Positions 20,992 to 29,547 of a stretch of DNA of 64,000 bases are shown here, one piece after another. Position 1 is the first letter of the stretch; the number at the start of each line of letters is the position of its first letter. This DNA is from Nocardioides flavescens. GTDB taxonomy: Bacteria; Actinomycetota; Actinomycetes; Propionibacteriales; Nocardioidaceae. Where the stretch lies: assembly GCF_009823805.1 (NCBI RefSeq), contig NZ_WUEK01000003.1, positions 186,001 to 250,000 on the forward strand. Direction: 5' to 3'. The translations under genes were made by a program, and so were the position numbers. Under the pieces are notes generated by a model that saw nothing but the letters and a program-made list of their open reading frames with translations, made no database searches and was not told where the DNA came from.

Positions 20992-21882
20992 GTGATTCGC
21001 AAGTTGGCAACTTCGGCGGCGCTGGTCGCTCTCGCGGGCCTGCAGTTGGCCTTCATGCCGGGCCGGGCCCAGGCTGCACAGCAGTTCGACGTGATCTCGG
21101 TGAACATCAGTGGCGACGAGCTCGCCGGCGACTCGTCGGCTCTGGCATCGCTGAACAACCAGATCACGTCGGCAACGGACGCCGTGGTCGTGGTCGAGTC
21201 GTGCCGAAGCCAGTTCGAGGCGTTCAAGGCCGGACACCAGAACTGGAGCACTCACTTCTGGAGCGAGGGAACCCGCTCCACCTGTCAGAACGGCCCCTAT
21301 GCCGGGGAACTCGTGTCCTTCATCGCTTCGCGCAATCCGATGTCGAACCTGACCACCACGGACATGACCGACGGCGCCGCCGGCCGCAACATCGGCATGC
21401 CGTGCGCTGACGTCGGTGGCTTCAACGTGACCCTGTGCGCCGTGCACCTCATTGCCGGAGGTGACGAGCGCAAGGGTGACCGCAAGACCCAGATCGGTGA
21501 GCTCAACGACGCGCTGCGCGCCAAGTGGAACGCTCAGCCGGTCGTCGTTGCGGGCGACTTCAACACCACCCCCGACTCAGGCGAGATGAACGACATGTAC
21601 CGCCTCACGAAGTCGGGGACGTTCCAGGGCGCGGGACAATTTCACGAAGCGGACATGACCGATCCGGCCAACCCCTCCACGAAGCCGAGCACGGTGACGT
21701 GCAACTCCGCCCAGAGCGCTTGTCGGTGGGGGCAGACCACCCGAGCTGGTGGTGTGAACAAGATCGACTACATCTTCTTCAACCGTCAGTTCACCAGCAT
21801 CGGCTCTCTGACGGCCTCGACGTTCGCACAAGGCGCCAACCAGGACCATCGTGGCGTGAAGGGTTCGGCGATGATCGGCTGA
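20992..21882 (+). CDS. Secreted endonuclease/exonuclease/phosphatase-fold protein (copy 2)
   Basis: 296 aa with a signal peptide (LATSAALVALAGLQLAFMPG, cleavage after AQA). EEP motifs: SVNISGD, AVVVVES (metal Glu), AVHLIAGGD, VAGDFNTTP and NQDHRGV. The order matches the paralogue at 16333, and both share an HLIAG motif, but copy 2 has normal high G+C, so the two have different histories or ages in this genome. GTG start at 20992 with GGAG 6 nt upstream. A GKGDRKTQIGEL-like stretch precedes the DFN motif. Function outside the cell is inferred from the signal. Confidence 0.82.
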   Translation: MIRKLATSAALVALAGLQLAFMPGRAQAAQQFDVISVNISGDELAGDSSALASLNNQITSATDAVVVVESCRSQFEAFKAGHQNWSTHFWSEGTRSTCQNGPYAGELVSFIASRNPMSNLTTTDMTDGAAGRNIGMPCADVGGFNVTLCAVHLIAGGDERKGDRKTQIGELNDALRAKWNAQPVVVAGDFNTTPDSGEMNDMYRLTKSGTFQGAGQFHEADMTDPANPSTKPSTVTCNSAQSACRWGQTTRAGGVNKIDYIFFNRQFTSIGSLTASTFAQGANQDHRGVKGSAMIG

Positions 21883-21914
21883 GAAGGCGGCCAGTCGATC
21901 GTGAGGAGTTCGGC

Positions 21915-22100
21915 GTGGACGGTGGCGGGTACCCGCCTGACATGACGACCGCACCGATGGAGCCAGGCACCGACCCCGGAATCGAACCGATCCCGACCCC
22001 GGGCGAGGACCCCGGTCCCGTCCCCGACCCGATCGCCCCCGGCGAGGACCCCCTCGTCGAGCCCTTATTCGACCCGGGTGAGGCTCCCGTCACGCCCTGA
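21915..22100 (+). CDS. Small Pro/Asp/Glu-rich protein
   Basis: 61 aa starting at GTG 21915 with GAGGAG 6 nt upstream. The sequence repeats PGTDPGIEPIPTPGEDPG-like units, with no hydrophobic segment. It is likely disordered; no family recognised. An ATG at 21942 (MTTAPMEPG) is an alternative start. It lies 33 bp after the EEP-fold gene and may share its message. Confidence 0.5.
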   Translation: MDGGGYPPDMTTAPMEPGTDPGIEPIPTPGEDPGPVPDPIAPGEDPLVEPLFDPGEAPVTP

Positions 22101-22129
22101 GCGGTCCCGTCGAGGACTGTCGCCCCGCC

Positions 22130-22498
22130 TCAGCCCGCGGCGGCGTACGGCGGCTCGAGGCCGATGATGAACGTCGGGAGGTCCTCCTCGAGCGCGATCG
22201 CGGCTTCGAGGGGTGCGGCAGCGGGCTCGTCCTGGGTCTCGACGTACGCCGTCGGCGGGGTCTCGACGGGGCGACGCAGGCTGCCGACGAGCAGCACCGC
22301 CAGGCCGGTGACGACGACGACGGCGGCGACCGCGACCCCGGCGACCCGCGGCGCGTCCAGCACCTCGGGTGCGGTGGCCATCTCGGTGGCGGCCGCGAGG
22401 ACGAAGACGAGGCTCAGGGCGGCGAAGGCGCCGCCGAGCCCGACGGTGCTCAGGGCGCGCACGGCCGCGGTCCCCCACCTCCGGTTGTTGTGCTCCAT
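22130..22498 (-). CDS. Small membrane protein, unknown
   Basis: 122 aa, ATG 22498 with GGAGG 5 nt upstream. Two hydrophobic helices (about residues 20-40, GGAFAALSLVFVLAAATEM, and 52-71, VAGVAVAAVVVVTGLAVLLV) are followed by an acidic cytosolic or external tail ending FIIGLEPPYAAAG. No family recognised. Confidence 0.6.
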   Translation of the reverse strand: MEHNNRRWGTAAVRALSTVGLGGAFAALSLVFVLAAATEMATAPEVLDAPRVAGVAVAAVVVVTGLAVLLVGSLRRPVETPPTAYVETQDEPAAAPLEAAIALEEDLPTFIIGLEPPYAAAG

Positions 22499-22557
22499 GG
22501 CATCCTCCGAACGGCCCCCCGCTCTGATGATCTGTCCAGTGTTGCCTGACAGACGTG

Positions 22558-22998
22558 TCATTCCGTCCCCCGACCGGTCAGTTCCCGCTGGTTCGGATGG
22601 CCCACCTGGGTGGTGTCGGATGACCCACTCGGGTCGTTGCAGACGGCCACCAGGTGGCCCGGCCGGCGCCCCGTGTAGACGGCCCACCCGGTCTCGAAGC
22701 TCACCACCCGCAGCCGCCCCGACGCCGTGCGTACGACGGCCGGCGGGCGGGTGCCGGGGCGATCGGCCGCGGCGGCGCAGCGCTCCTGGACCGCGGGTGA
22801 GAGGACCGGTGCGGTCTGCACAGGTGCGGCGGGCTCGACGCGCGTCGGCGGGTGGGTCTGCACCGCACCGACGAGCAGCACGCTCGCCAGGCCGCCGAGT
22901 GCGCCCGCCTTGACCAGCGCGAGCGCCTGCCGCACCGGCCCGCGGATGCCGCGCGGCCGTCCCTGTGCTGCCGGCGCCCCCGGCGCCCCCGTGCCCAC
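22558..22998 (-). CDS. Hypothetical protein with one membrane segment
   Basis: About 146 aa from the GTG at 22998 (VGTGAPGAPAAQG); the frame stays open upstream to 23082, where it overlaps the MoxR start on the other strand. One hydrophobic stretch (GALGGLASVLLVGAVQ) could anchor an exterior domain with a conserved-looking core (RLRVVSFETGWAVYTGRRPG). Codon bias supports coding. No family recognised. Confidence 0.5.
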   Translation of the reverse strand: MGTGAPGAPAAQGRPRGIRGPVRQALALVKAGALGGLASVLLVGAVQTHPPTRVEPAAPVQTAPVLSPAVQERCAAAADRPGTRPPAVVRTASGRLRVVSFETGWAVYTGRRPGHLVAVCNDPSGSSDTTQVGHPNQRELTGRGTE

Positions 22999-23066
22999 AC
23001 CGCCCCAACGACGCAGAGGCCGCGGGGTGACGGTCGGGTCCGGACCGGTCCAGGTGAGGATGGGGC

Positions 23067-23927
23067 ATGGCCTGGTTCGCAACGCCCGACGACGTCACGA
23101 CGCGGCTAGGGGCGAGCGGCTACCTCGCCGACCACGCGACGGCCACCACGACCTACCTCGCGGGGGCCCTGGAGAAGCCGCTGCTGGTCGAGGGGCCTGC
23201 CGGCGTCGGCAAGACCGAGCTCGCCAAGGCGATCGCCCGCACCACCGGAGCCGAGCTCGTGCGGCTGCAGTGCTACGAGGGGCTCGACGAGGCCCGGGCC
23301 CTCTACGAGTGGAACTACAAGAAGCAGCTGCTGCGCATCCAGGCCGCCGGCGACCAGTCCTGGGACGCCACCCACGACGACATCTTCACCGACGAGTTCC
23401 TGCTCACCCGTCCGCTGCTGAGCGCAATCCGGCGCACCGAGCCGACCGTGCTGCTCGTCGACGAGGTCGACAAGACCGACGTCGAGGTCGAGGGGCTGCT
23501 GCTGGAGGTGCTCTCGGACTTCCAGGTCACGATCCCCGAGCTCGGCACGGTGGTGGCCGTGCGCCGCCCGCTGGTCGTGCTCACCTCCAACGCCAGCCGC
23601 GAGCTGTCCGAGGCGCTCAAGCGCCGCTGCCTCTACCTCCACCTCGACTACCCCGACCAGCAGCGCGAGCTCGAGATCGTGCTCAGCCAGGTGCCGGACC
23701 TCGAGGAGCGCATCGCCGAGCAGCTCGTCGCGACCGTCGCCCGCCTGCGCGACCTCGACCTCAAGAAGTCGCCGTCGATCGCCGAGTCGGTCGACTGGGC
23801 CCGCACGCTCCTGGCCCTCGAGGTGCGCGAGCTCGACGACAAGGCCGTCGACGACACCCTCGGGGTCGTCCTCAAGCACGCCTCCGACCACGAGCGGGCG
23901 ATCCGGGAGCTGAGGCTGCGCCGGTGA
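23067..23927 (+). CDS. MoxR-family AAA+ ATPase
   Basis: 286 aa cytoplasmic chaperone-type ATPase. Walker A GPAGVGKTELAKA (residues about 43-50), Walker B LLVDEVDK (about 131-138), and sensor region VLTSNASRELSEAL are all present. MoxR ATPases pair with VWA proteins to insert metals or remodel complexes; here the VWA gene overlaps by 4 bp (GTGA), which is the CoxD/CoxE arrangement of carbon monoxide dehydrogenase maturation. No CODH genes are in the window, so the client is unknown. Confidence 0.92.
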   Translation: MAWFATPDDVTTRLGASGYLADHATATTTYLAGALEKPLLVEGPAGVGKTELAKAIARTTGAELVRLQCYEGLDEARALYEWNYKKQLLRIQAAGDQSWDATHDDIFTDEFLLTRPLLSAIRRTEPTVLLVDEVDKTDVEVEGLLLEVLSDFQVTIPELGTVVAVRRPLVVLTSNASRELSEALKRRCLYLHLDYPDQQRELEIVLSQVPDLEERIAEQLVATVARLRDLDLKKSPSIAESVDWARTLLALEVRELDDKAVDDTLGVVLKHASDHERAIRELRLRR

Positions 23928-23959
23928 GCGGGCCGGTGAGCGGGCCGGTGAGCGGACTG
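23924..23959. repeat. 12-bp tandem repeat at the start of the CoxE-like gene
   Basis: GTGAGCGGGCCG twice, then GTGAGCGGACTG. The unit is in frame and encodes VSGP, so copy-number change would only alter the number of start codons and a short N-terminal tail. Confidence 0.8.
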
Positions 23960-25315
23960 CTCGAGCGCCACGTCCGCTTCCTCGAGGCGCTGCGCAAGGC
24001 CGGCCTGCCGGTCTCGCTCGCCGAGGACCTCGACGCGGTCGCCGCGCTGTCCGCCCTGCCGTGGCAGGAGCGCGACACCGTCCGCACGGCCTACGCCGCC
24101 ACGGTGGTGAAGCGGCAGAGTCAGCGACCGACGTTCGACACCCTCTTCGACGTGTGGTTCCCCGCGCTGGTCGGCGAGGGCGCGGGGTCGGCGGACCGCG
24201 AGGACAGCGGCCCCGTGCGCGACGGCGCCGACGCCCTGACCGAGCACCGCGAGCGGCTGGCCCGGGCTCTCGAGAGCGACGACGCCGAGGAGCTCGCCCG
24301 GCTGGCGGTCGAGGCGGTCTCGCGGTTCGGGGCGATGCCGGGACGCGGCCCGGGTCTGTCGTCGTGGTCGGCCTACACCGCCCTGCAGCGGGTCTCGCCG
24401 GGCGATCTCGTCGGCCGCATCGTCGCGGCGCTCCTCGCGCAGGGCCTGACCGAGGAGGAGGCCGAGCGCGGTGGCGCCCGCCGCGTCGCGGCCTGGACCC
24501 GGCAGGTCGAGGACGACGCCCGGCGCCGCATCGCCGAGGAGAAGGGGCCCGGCCACGTCGCCGACGTGGTGGTCAAGCCGAGCATCGAGCGGCTCGACTT
24601 CCTGACCGCCCGCCGCGCCGATCTCGAGCTGATGCGCCGCGAGATCCAGCCGCTGGCCCGACGCCTCGCCACCCGGCTCACCCAGGAGCACCGCGCCCGG
24701 GGCCGCGGCCCGCTCGACGTCCGGCGCACCGTCCGGGCGTCGATGTCGACCGGCGGCGTCCCGTTCACCACCCACCACCGGCCCAAGCGGCCCCACCGCA
24801 ACGAGCTCGTCGTGCTCTGCGACGTCAGCGGCTCGGTCGCCCAGTTCGCGCAGTTCACCCTGCTCCTCGTCTTCGCGCTGCGCGACCAGTTCCAGAAGGT
24901 GCGCGCCTTCACCTTCGTCGACGAGGTCCACGAGGTCACCCACCACTTCCGCCCCGGGGCCGACGTCGCCGACGTCATGGCCGACCTCGCCGCCTCCACC
25001 GCCCACGCCGCCCGCTGGGGCCGCACCAACTACGGCCGTGCGCTCACCCGCTTCGCCGAGCTCCACGGCGACGCCCTCGGCCCCAAGACCGCCCTGATCG
25101 TGCTGGGCGACGCTCGCTCCAACCACTCCGACCTGGCGCTGGAGACTCTGCGCTCGATCGAGCGCGACACCCGGCACGCCTGGTGGCTCAACCCCGAGCA
25201 CCGGCGGCACTGGGACACCGGCGACTCCGCGGGCTCGCGGTACGCCGAGATCGTGCCGATGGTCGAGTGCCGCAACCTCACCCAGCTCTCGGCGTTCGTC
25301 GAGCAGCTGGTCTGA
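23924..25315 (+). CDS. VWA domain protein, CoxE-like
   Basis: 463 aa. The C-terminal von Willebrand A domain has an intact MIDAS motif (CDVSGSVAQF, DxSxS) and a later Thr/Asp region (GRTNYGRAL, VLGDARSNH). It is the usual partner of the MoxR ATPase encoded just before it. Three GTG codons (23924, 23936, 23948) lie in a 12-bp tandem repeat, each a possible start; the first overlaps the MoxR stop. Function is inferred from the pair, not from a known substrate. Confidence 0.9.
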   Translation: MSGPVSGPVSGLLERHVRFLEALRKAGLPVSLAEDLDAVAALSALPWQERDTVRTAYAATVVKRQSQRPTFDTLFDVWFPALVGEGAGSADREDSGPVRDGADALTEHRERLARALESDDAEELARLAVEAVSRFGAMPGRGPGLSSWSAYTALQRVSPGDLVGRIVAALLAQGLTEEEAERGGARRVAAWTRQVEDDARRRIAEEKGPGHVADVVVKPSIERLDFLTARRADLELMRREIQPLARRLATRLTQEHRARGRGPLDVRRTVRASMSTGGVPFTTHHRPKRPHRNELVVLCDVSGSVAQFAQFTLLLVFALRDQFQKVRAFTFVDEVHEVTHHFRPGADVADVMADLAASTAHAARWGRTNYGRALTRFAELHGDALGPKTALIVLGDARSNHSDLALETLRSIERDTRHAWWLNPEHRRHWDTGDSAGSRYAEIVPMVECRNLTQLSAFVEQLV

Positions 25316-25331
25316 GGTCGGTTGCGGGGCG

Positions 25332-26660
25332 TCAGGACAGGAATCCCCGCAGGCGCAGCCGATCGAGCTCGGCGCGCAGCTCGGCGGACGGGGCGGCGTC
25401 GGCCACCCGGGCCCCGCACACGTAGACGCTCTCGCTCGAGGTGCCGGCGGCGTCGAAGACCACCGTGGTGCGCTGCGGGTCACCGGCGTTGACGAGCGAG
25501 CCCAGCAGCGCGACCGGGTCGGCGCGGTCCTCGAGGGCGAGCATCCGTGTGGTCACGGGCAGCCGCGGCACCTGCGCGGCCGGAGCGCCCGCCGTCACGA
25601 CCTGGTCGACGGTGAACGGCGCCGGGCGCTCCATCGCCGCGAGCTGGGCGGCGATCACGCCACCCGCACCGGCGCCCACGAGCATCACCCGCGGGTCCTC
25701 GTCGCCGGAGACCGCCGCGGCGACGGTCTGCGCGACCTCGGCGGCGTACGGCGAGAGGTCGCCCGACACGAGCCGCACCGGCGGCGCGTCGTCGTCCGCC
25801 TCGGCGCCCTCGACGGCGGGCGGCCGACCGAGGTAGACGACGTAACGCGCGGGTGCGGTGCGGTGCACCAGGAGCCGGCCGTCGAGACCCTCCAGGGTCG
25901 TCATCAGGTCGGCCAGGCTGGCCGGGCGCGGAGGCGGCGCCACCGCCCCGGTCGTCGCCCCAGCGGCCTCGGCGGGCAGGGGCGACAGCAGACCTCCGGC
26001 GATGTCGCGGAGGGCGGCGCCGGAGTCGCGACGCATGGTCTCGACCCCGATCGCGCGCAGCCCTCCGCGCGCGGCCTGACGGCCGGGCTCTCCCGAGACG
26101 AACCCGGCCGTCAGGACCGAGCGCATCTGGAGGCTGTCGAGCAGCCCCCCGCCACCGGAGGTGACGTGATCCATGAGCTCGGGGTTCTGCACCGCGAGCT
26201 CGCTGAGGTACGCCGTGACCGCGTCGCGGTCCAGCGCGTCGGTCTCGATCAGCCCGGCGGCGACGACCGCCCCGCCGAGCGCGACGTGGGGCGCGAGGTA
26301 GCCGACGGCACGACCGGCGACGGCACCGAGGCTCTGGTAGGCCGCCTCGCGCAGCTCGTCGATCCACTGGTAGGTCAGCACCGTCGCTCGCACCACCAGG
26401 GCGTCGGCGTCGAGCTCGACCGAGCGCGCCAACAGGCCGTGGCGTCCGGTGGTCGCGGCGCGGAGATCGTCCTCCGCGCTCGTCCACGTGGTGGGGGAGA
26501 GGTCGGCCGAGTCGGTCACCGCGGGGTCCCGGAGCACCTCCGCCCCGAGCCCCGACAGCGTGCGCAGCTCGGCGCCGGTGCGGTCGAGCTCGTCGGCGAG
26601 CGAGAGCAGCGCGTCGTAGCCGTCGGCCCGGGCGGCGACGTGGGTCGGCAGGTCGGTCAC
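25332..26660 (-). CDS. Alpha/beta-hydrolase-like protein lacking the catalytic serine
   Basis: 442 aa, GTG 26660 overlapping the previous gene's stop (GTGA). It is a paralogue of the 28255-29547 protein: a helical N-terminal half followed by a hydrolase-like domain with VMLVGAGAGGVIAAQLAAME and VVTAGAPAAQVPRLPVTTRM. The nucleophile elbow reads GAGAG where the paralogue has GHSQG, so the serine is lost; the Asp after it (LEDRADPVALLG) is kept, but no His is seen at the matching end. It is therefore probably an inactive or scaffold member. It is the last gene of cassette B (WxG protein, EspG-like protein, pseudohydrolase). Confidence 0.72.
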   Translation of the reverse strand: MTDLPTHVAARADGYDALLSLADELDRTGAELRTLSGLGAEVLRDPAVTDSADLSPTTWTSAEDDLRAATTGRHGLLARSVELDADALVVRATVLTYQWIDELREAAYQSLGAVAGRAVGYLAPHVALGGAVVAAGLIETDALDRDAVTAYLSELAVQNPELMDHVTSGGGGLLDSLQMRSVLTAGFVSGEPGRQAARGGLRAIGVETMRRDSGAALRDIAGGLLSPLPAEAAGATTGAVAPPPRPASLADLMTTLEGLDGRLLVHRTAPARYVVYLGRPPAVEGAEADDDAPPVRLVSGDLSPYAAEVAQTVAAAVSGDEDPRVMLVGAGAGGVIAAQLAAMERPAPFTVDQVVTAGAPAAQVPRLPVTTRMLALEDRADPVALLGSLVNAGDPQRTTVVFDAAGTSSESVYVCGARVADAAPSAELRAELDRLRLRGFLS

Positions 26661-27610
26661 GGCGAGACCTCCGCCAGCACGGGCGCCAGCTCGGCGCCGA
26701 GGTCCTCGGGGATCACGCGCTGCAGCTCGAGCCGCAGCTGTCCCGGCGTGCCGTCCGCAGCGACGTCGCGCTGCCCGCGCAGCGCTCTCCAGCCGTCGGC
26801 CACGAGCGTCCACGACACGACGCCCACGGTGGTGGTCTCCGGTCCCGAGACGTCGGCGACGAGGGCCCGCAGCCGCCCGCGCGCCTCGGTCGCGAGCCCG
26901 GTGAGCGCCCGGACGGTCTCGGCCTCGCCGAGGACGCGGCCGACCCCGTCGGTGACGGCTCCGGGGTGCTGCGCGACCAGCACCGGCACCAGGTCGCTGC
27001 GGTGGGTGCGTGCCGCCTCGACGGCGGCGTCGGCCAGCTCGTGCGGCAGCGTGAGACGCGAGGGCACGGTCGAGTCGTGCAGGGGCAGGTCCTCGGGGAC
27101 GACCGCGACACGGGCGAGCTCGGCCGCCCACGCCCACGTGGGGAACCACGCGAGCTCGAAGACCAGGGCGTCGTGCGTCGACAGCGCCGCGACGGCACCA
27201 CCGCTCTGGCGGTGCCACGACCTCACCTGCACACCGCCGGCGCTGACGTCGAGGTCGAGCGCGACGGACGGGGTCGCCAGCAGCCCGACCGCGCCGAGCA
27301 GGCCGAGGTCGACCGCGCCGTCCTCCGGGTCGCCGACCAGGAGCCCGCGGCGCGAGAGCGACGACGCCGGGTCGTGCAGCCGCTCGAGGGCCTCGCTCCA
27401 CGCGCGTCGGTCGGCGGCTCCCCGGCTGCGTCCGAGCCGGTCGTCGAGCCCGGGCTCTGCGGGGTCGTGGAGGTCGAACGGCAGCGGCGCGTCGTTGGCG
27501 CGGGCAGCGACGAAGCGCAGCTCCGGCAGGGTCAGCGCCACCCGCCGCGGTAGTCCGTCGAGCAGGTCGTGCGGCGAGGGCTGCGGTGGTCCGAGGTCGA
27601 TCGTCCCCAC
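26657..27610 (-). CDS. EspG-like (ESX-associated) protein, tentative
   Basis: 317 aa, GTG 27610, three bases after the stop of the WxG gene. The layout resembles EspG-type chaperones of type VII secretion: LTLPELRFVAARAN near the start, an L..RGLL segment, a beta-strand region GVQVRSWHRQSGGAVAALS, and a late LVADGWRALRGQ. The match is by pattern only, not a proven homology. EspG proteins bind PE/PPE substrates before export. It sits between the WxG protein and the pseudohydrolase, so the three probably form one unit. Confidence 0.5.
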   Translation of the reverse strand: MGTIDLGPPQPSPHDLLDGLPRRVALTLPELRFVAARANDAPLPFDLHDPAEPGLDDRLGRSRGAADRRAWSEALERLHDPASSLSRRGLLVGDPEDGAVDLGLLGAVGLLATPSVALDLDVSAGGVQVRSWHRQSGGAVAALSTHDALVFELAWFPTWAWAAELARVAVVPEDLPLHDSTVPSRLTLPHELADAAVEAARTHRSDLVPVLVAQHPGAVTDGVGRVLGEAETVRALTGLATEARGRLRALVADVSGPETTTVGVVSWTLVADGWRALRGQRDVAADGTPGQLRLELQRVIPEDLGAELAPVLAEVSP

Positions 27611-27613
27611 GGG

Positions 27614-28000
27614 TCAGTCCCGTCCCGCAGGACCGCCGGACGGCGGCGCCAGCGCCAGCCAGTCCCGGTGACCGGCGAGGGGCGGCTCGACCCCGGTGAG
27701 CCGCCCCTCGTCGAGCAGGGCCCGAGCGCGGCGTTCCGCCTCGGCGATCGACTCCTTGAGCCGCTCGGTGTGCTGCAGGTGCGCCTCGAGCGAGGAGGCT
27801 GCAGCCTCGTGGCGGGCCGCCGCCTCGCGCAGCCGGGTGGCGCGCTCGCGGGAGGTGGCACGCATCGTGTCACCGGCCCGCCCCGACCAGCCGACGGCGT
27901 CGGTCCGGGCGACCACCCGGTCGGCGAGCGCGCGGATCCGCTCGGCCTGCTCGCGCAGGCGGGCGGCGTGCTTGCGCATCACCTCGGTGTCGCCGTACAT
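27614..28000 (-). CDS. WXG100-like protein, cassette B
   Basis: 128 aa, starts MYGDTEVMRKHAARLREQ, ATG 28000 with a purine-rich AGAGGGGG upstream. Two long helices are joined by a W38-S-G40 turn, the WXG signature, and a charged helix continues to about residue 105 (ERLKESIAEAERRARALLDE), followed by a Pro/Gly tail. It is a paralogue of 29544-29942: same MYGDT start and W-x-G at the same residues, and both end in a G-H-R-x-W-L motif. Probably a type VII substrate or partner; export is not proven. Confidence 0.68.
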   Translation of the reverse strand: MYGDTEVMRKHAARLREQAERIRALADRVVARTDAVGWSGRAGDTMRATSRERATRLREAAARHEAAASSLEAHLQHTERLKESIAEAERRARALLDEGRLTGVEPPLAGHRDWLALAPPSGGPAGRD

Positions 28001-28089
28001 GCCACCCCCTCTCGCCTCTCCGCAGATACCCTGCCTCGTCGTGACGAAACGCCGCGCGGGCTCTCCACAGGCCCACGCCCCGCCTCACG

Positions 28090-28259
28090 GCTAGTGGCCA
28101 TCTCCGGAAGTTCTCCGGATGTCCCGCACCCCGAGCACGCACCTCGCTGCGTTGCAGACGCTCGCAAGACGACCCGGTATGGCGTCGCGCCTGCGCCTTG
28201 CGATGCACGCACTCGGAGTACGGGCCACCCCCGAACAACGTCCGGACATGACCACTAGC
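28090..28259. repeat. 170-bp element with 19-bp terminal inverted repeats (MITE-like)
   Basis: GCTAGTGGCCATCTCCGGA (28090-28108) and TCCGGACATGACCACTAGC (28241-28259) are inverted repeats with 17 of 19 matches. No open frame lies between. The right end supplies the TAG stop of the hydrolase gene (28255-28257), and a further CTCCGGA copy follows the left arm. Inner parts are partly self-complementary. It could be a non-autonomous mobile element or a structured RNA. Confidence 0.6.
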
Positions 28260-29547
28260 GGGTGATCTGGAACAGCCGGCTCTCGACGACGGTGTCGTCG
28301 CCCTCGCCGAGGAAGCCCGCGTCCTCCAGGCTCGTCACCGCCTCGGTCACCGACGGGTCGCTCGAGGCGTCGACCAGACCCGCGCCCTCGGCGTAGGTGT
28401 CGTAGTCGTGGTGGGCGACGACGCCCTCGGGCGGGTGGGCGTCGAAGGTGACGGTCGTCTGCTCGACGGAGTCGGGGTTGTCGCGCCCGTCGAGCAGCGG
28501 CACGACGTCGCCGTGCTGCTCCAGCGAGAGCACGTGCGTGCCCTTCGGGTACGACGACACCTGGGCCGTCGGCGCCCCCGCTGTGACGGCGGCGGTGATC
28601 GCGAACCCGGTGCCGCCCGCAGCGAGCGCGGCGGCCGCCATCCCGCCCTGGCTGTGGCCGACGACGAGCACGGGCTCCTCGGAGCCGACGCCCGCCTCGC
28701 GCATCGCCTCGAGCACACCGCGGGTGTAGGCGTCCGGCCCGCGTGCCACGAGCTCGAGGTTGGTGCCCATGGCCCGCACGTCACCGTCCTGGTCCCACGG
28801 CGCGTCGAACCGGTCGGTGCCCGGGAGGTAGACGACGTGGCGGACCGAGCCGTCCGGCAGCCGGAGCGTCTGCACCTCGATCGTGCCGTTGCCCTCCGAG
28901 TGGGGGTCGGGCGAGAGCGCCGCCACCTGCCGCAGGTGGGTGACGAGGTCGCGCACCGACCGCGGCCGGTCCCGGCGCGGTGCCCGCCCCGCCGGTGCGT
29001 CGTACGACGTCACGCGGGGCCGGCGCGGGGCGCCGTAGAGGCGCGCGAGCAGCGCTGGGTGGAGCAAGGCGGTCGAGGACAGCACCCCGACGGCGTCCTG
29101 CAGGAGCCCGGCCCGCTCGTCGGCGGGCGTGGCGAGCAGCAGCGGCAGCGCGGTGGTCGGCCAGAGCGCGAGGTGTCCGCGCAGGCTGCTCACGGCCGCC
29201 CCGCTGGTCGCGTCGGCCGCCCTCAGCGCCGCGACGGCGACCCGGACCGCGACGGCGTCCGCCTCGGCCGACAGCGCCGCCGCGGTCGTCGCCGCGGCCG
29301 CCGTGAGCACGGCCGCCTCGGCGGCGGCACAGGTGGCGGGCGAGAGCACGCTCGACTCCAGCAGGTCGGCGTCGTGCGCGGTCGCCGCGGTCTCGCCAGC
29401 GCGCTCGCGCACCCGGTCGCCCGCGGCGTCGAGCCAGGCGGCCAGGGTGAGGACCTGCTCCCACACTGCGGCCACGCCCCCGGCGCCGCCGCTCACCCCG
29501 AGCAGCACGGCGTCGCTCGCCGGCCCCTCCAGGCCCGGCCGGCTCAC
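28255..29547 (-). CDS. Alpha/beta-hydrolase with intact GHSQG elbow
   Basis: 430 aa, GTG 29547 overlapping the WxG gene's TGA (GTGA). The N-terminal 200 residues are Ala-rich helices, as in secreted ESX proteins; the rest is a lipase/esterase-like fold: VVYLPGTDRFDAPWDQ, then VLVVGHSQGGMAAAALA (nucleophile Ser, near residue 297), TAGAPTAQVSS, an Asp in LEQHGDVVPLLDG and a His in EGVVAHHDYDTYAEG. All three triad candidates are present. No signal peptide; together with the WxG partner it may be exported by the ESX system. The stop codon lies in the MITE-like repeat at 28241-28259. Confidence 0.75.
   Translation of the reverse strand: MSRPGLEGPASDAVLLGVSGGAGGVAAVWEQVLTLAAWLDAAGDRVRERAGETAATAHDADLLESSVLSPATCAAAEAAVLTAAAATTAAALSAEADAVAVRVAVAALRAADATSGAAVSSLRGHLALWPTTALPLLLATPADERAGLLQDAVGVLSSTALLHPALLARLYGAPRRPRVTSYDAPAGRAPRRDRPRSVRDLVTHLRQVAALSPDPHSEGNGTIEVQTLRLPDGSVRHVVYLPGTDRFDAPWDQDGDVRAMGTNLELVARGPDAYTRGVLEAMREAGVGSEEPVLVVGHSQGGMAAAALAAGGTGFAITAAVTAGAPTAQVSSYPKGTHVLSLEQHGDVVPLLDGRDNPDSVEQTTVTFDAHPPEGVVAHHDYDTYAEGAGLVDASSDPSVTEAVTSLEDAGFLGEGDDTVVESRLFQITR

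Noticed and set aside
23067..25315. Carbon monoxide dehydrogenase operon
   Set aside because: Only the MoxR/CoxE-like pair is present; no large, medium or small CODH subunits lie nearby.
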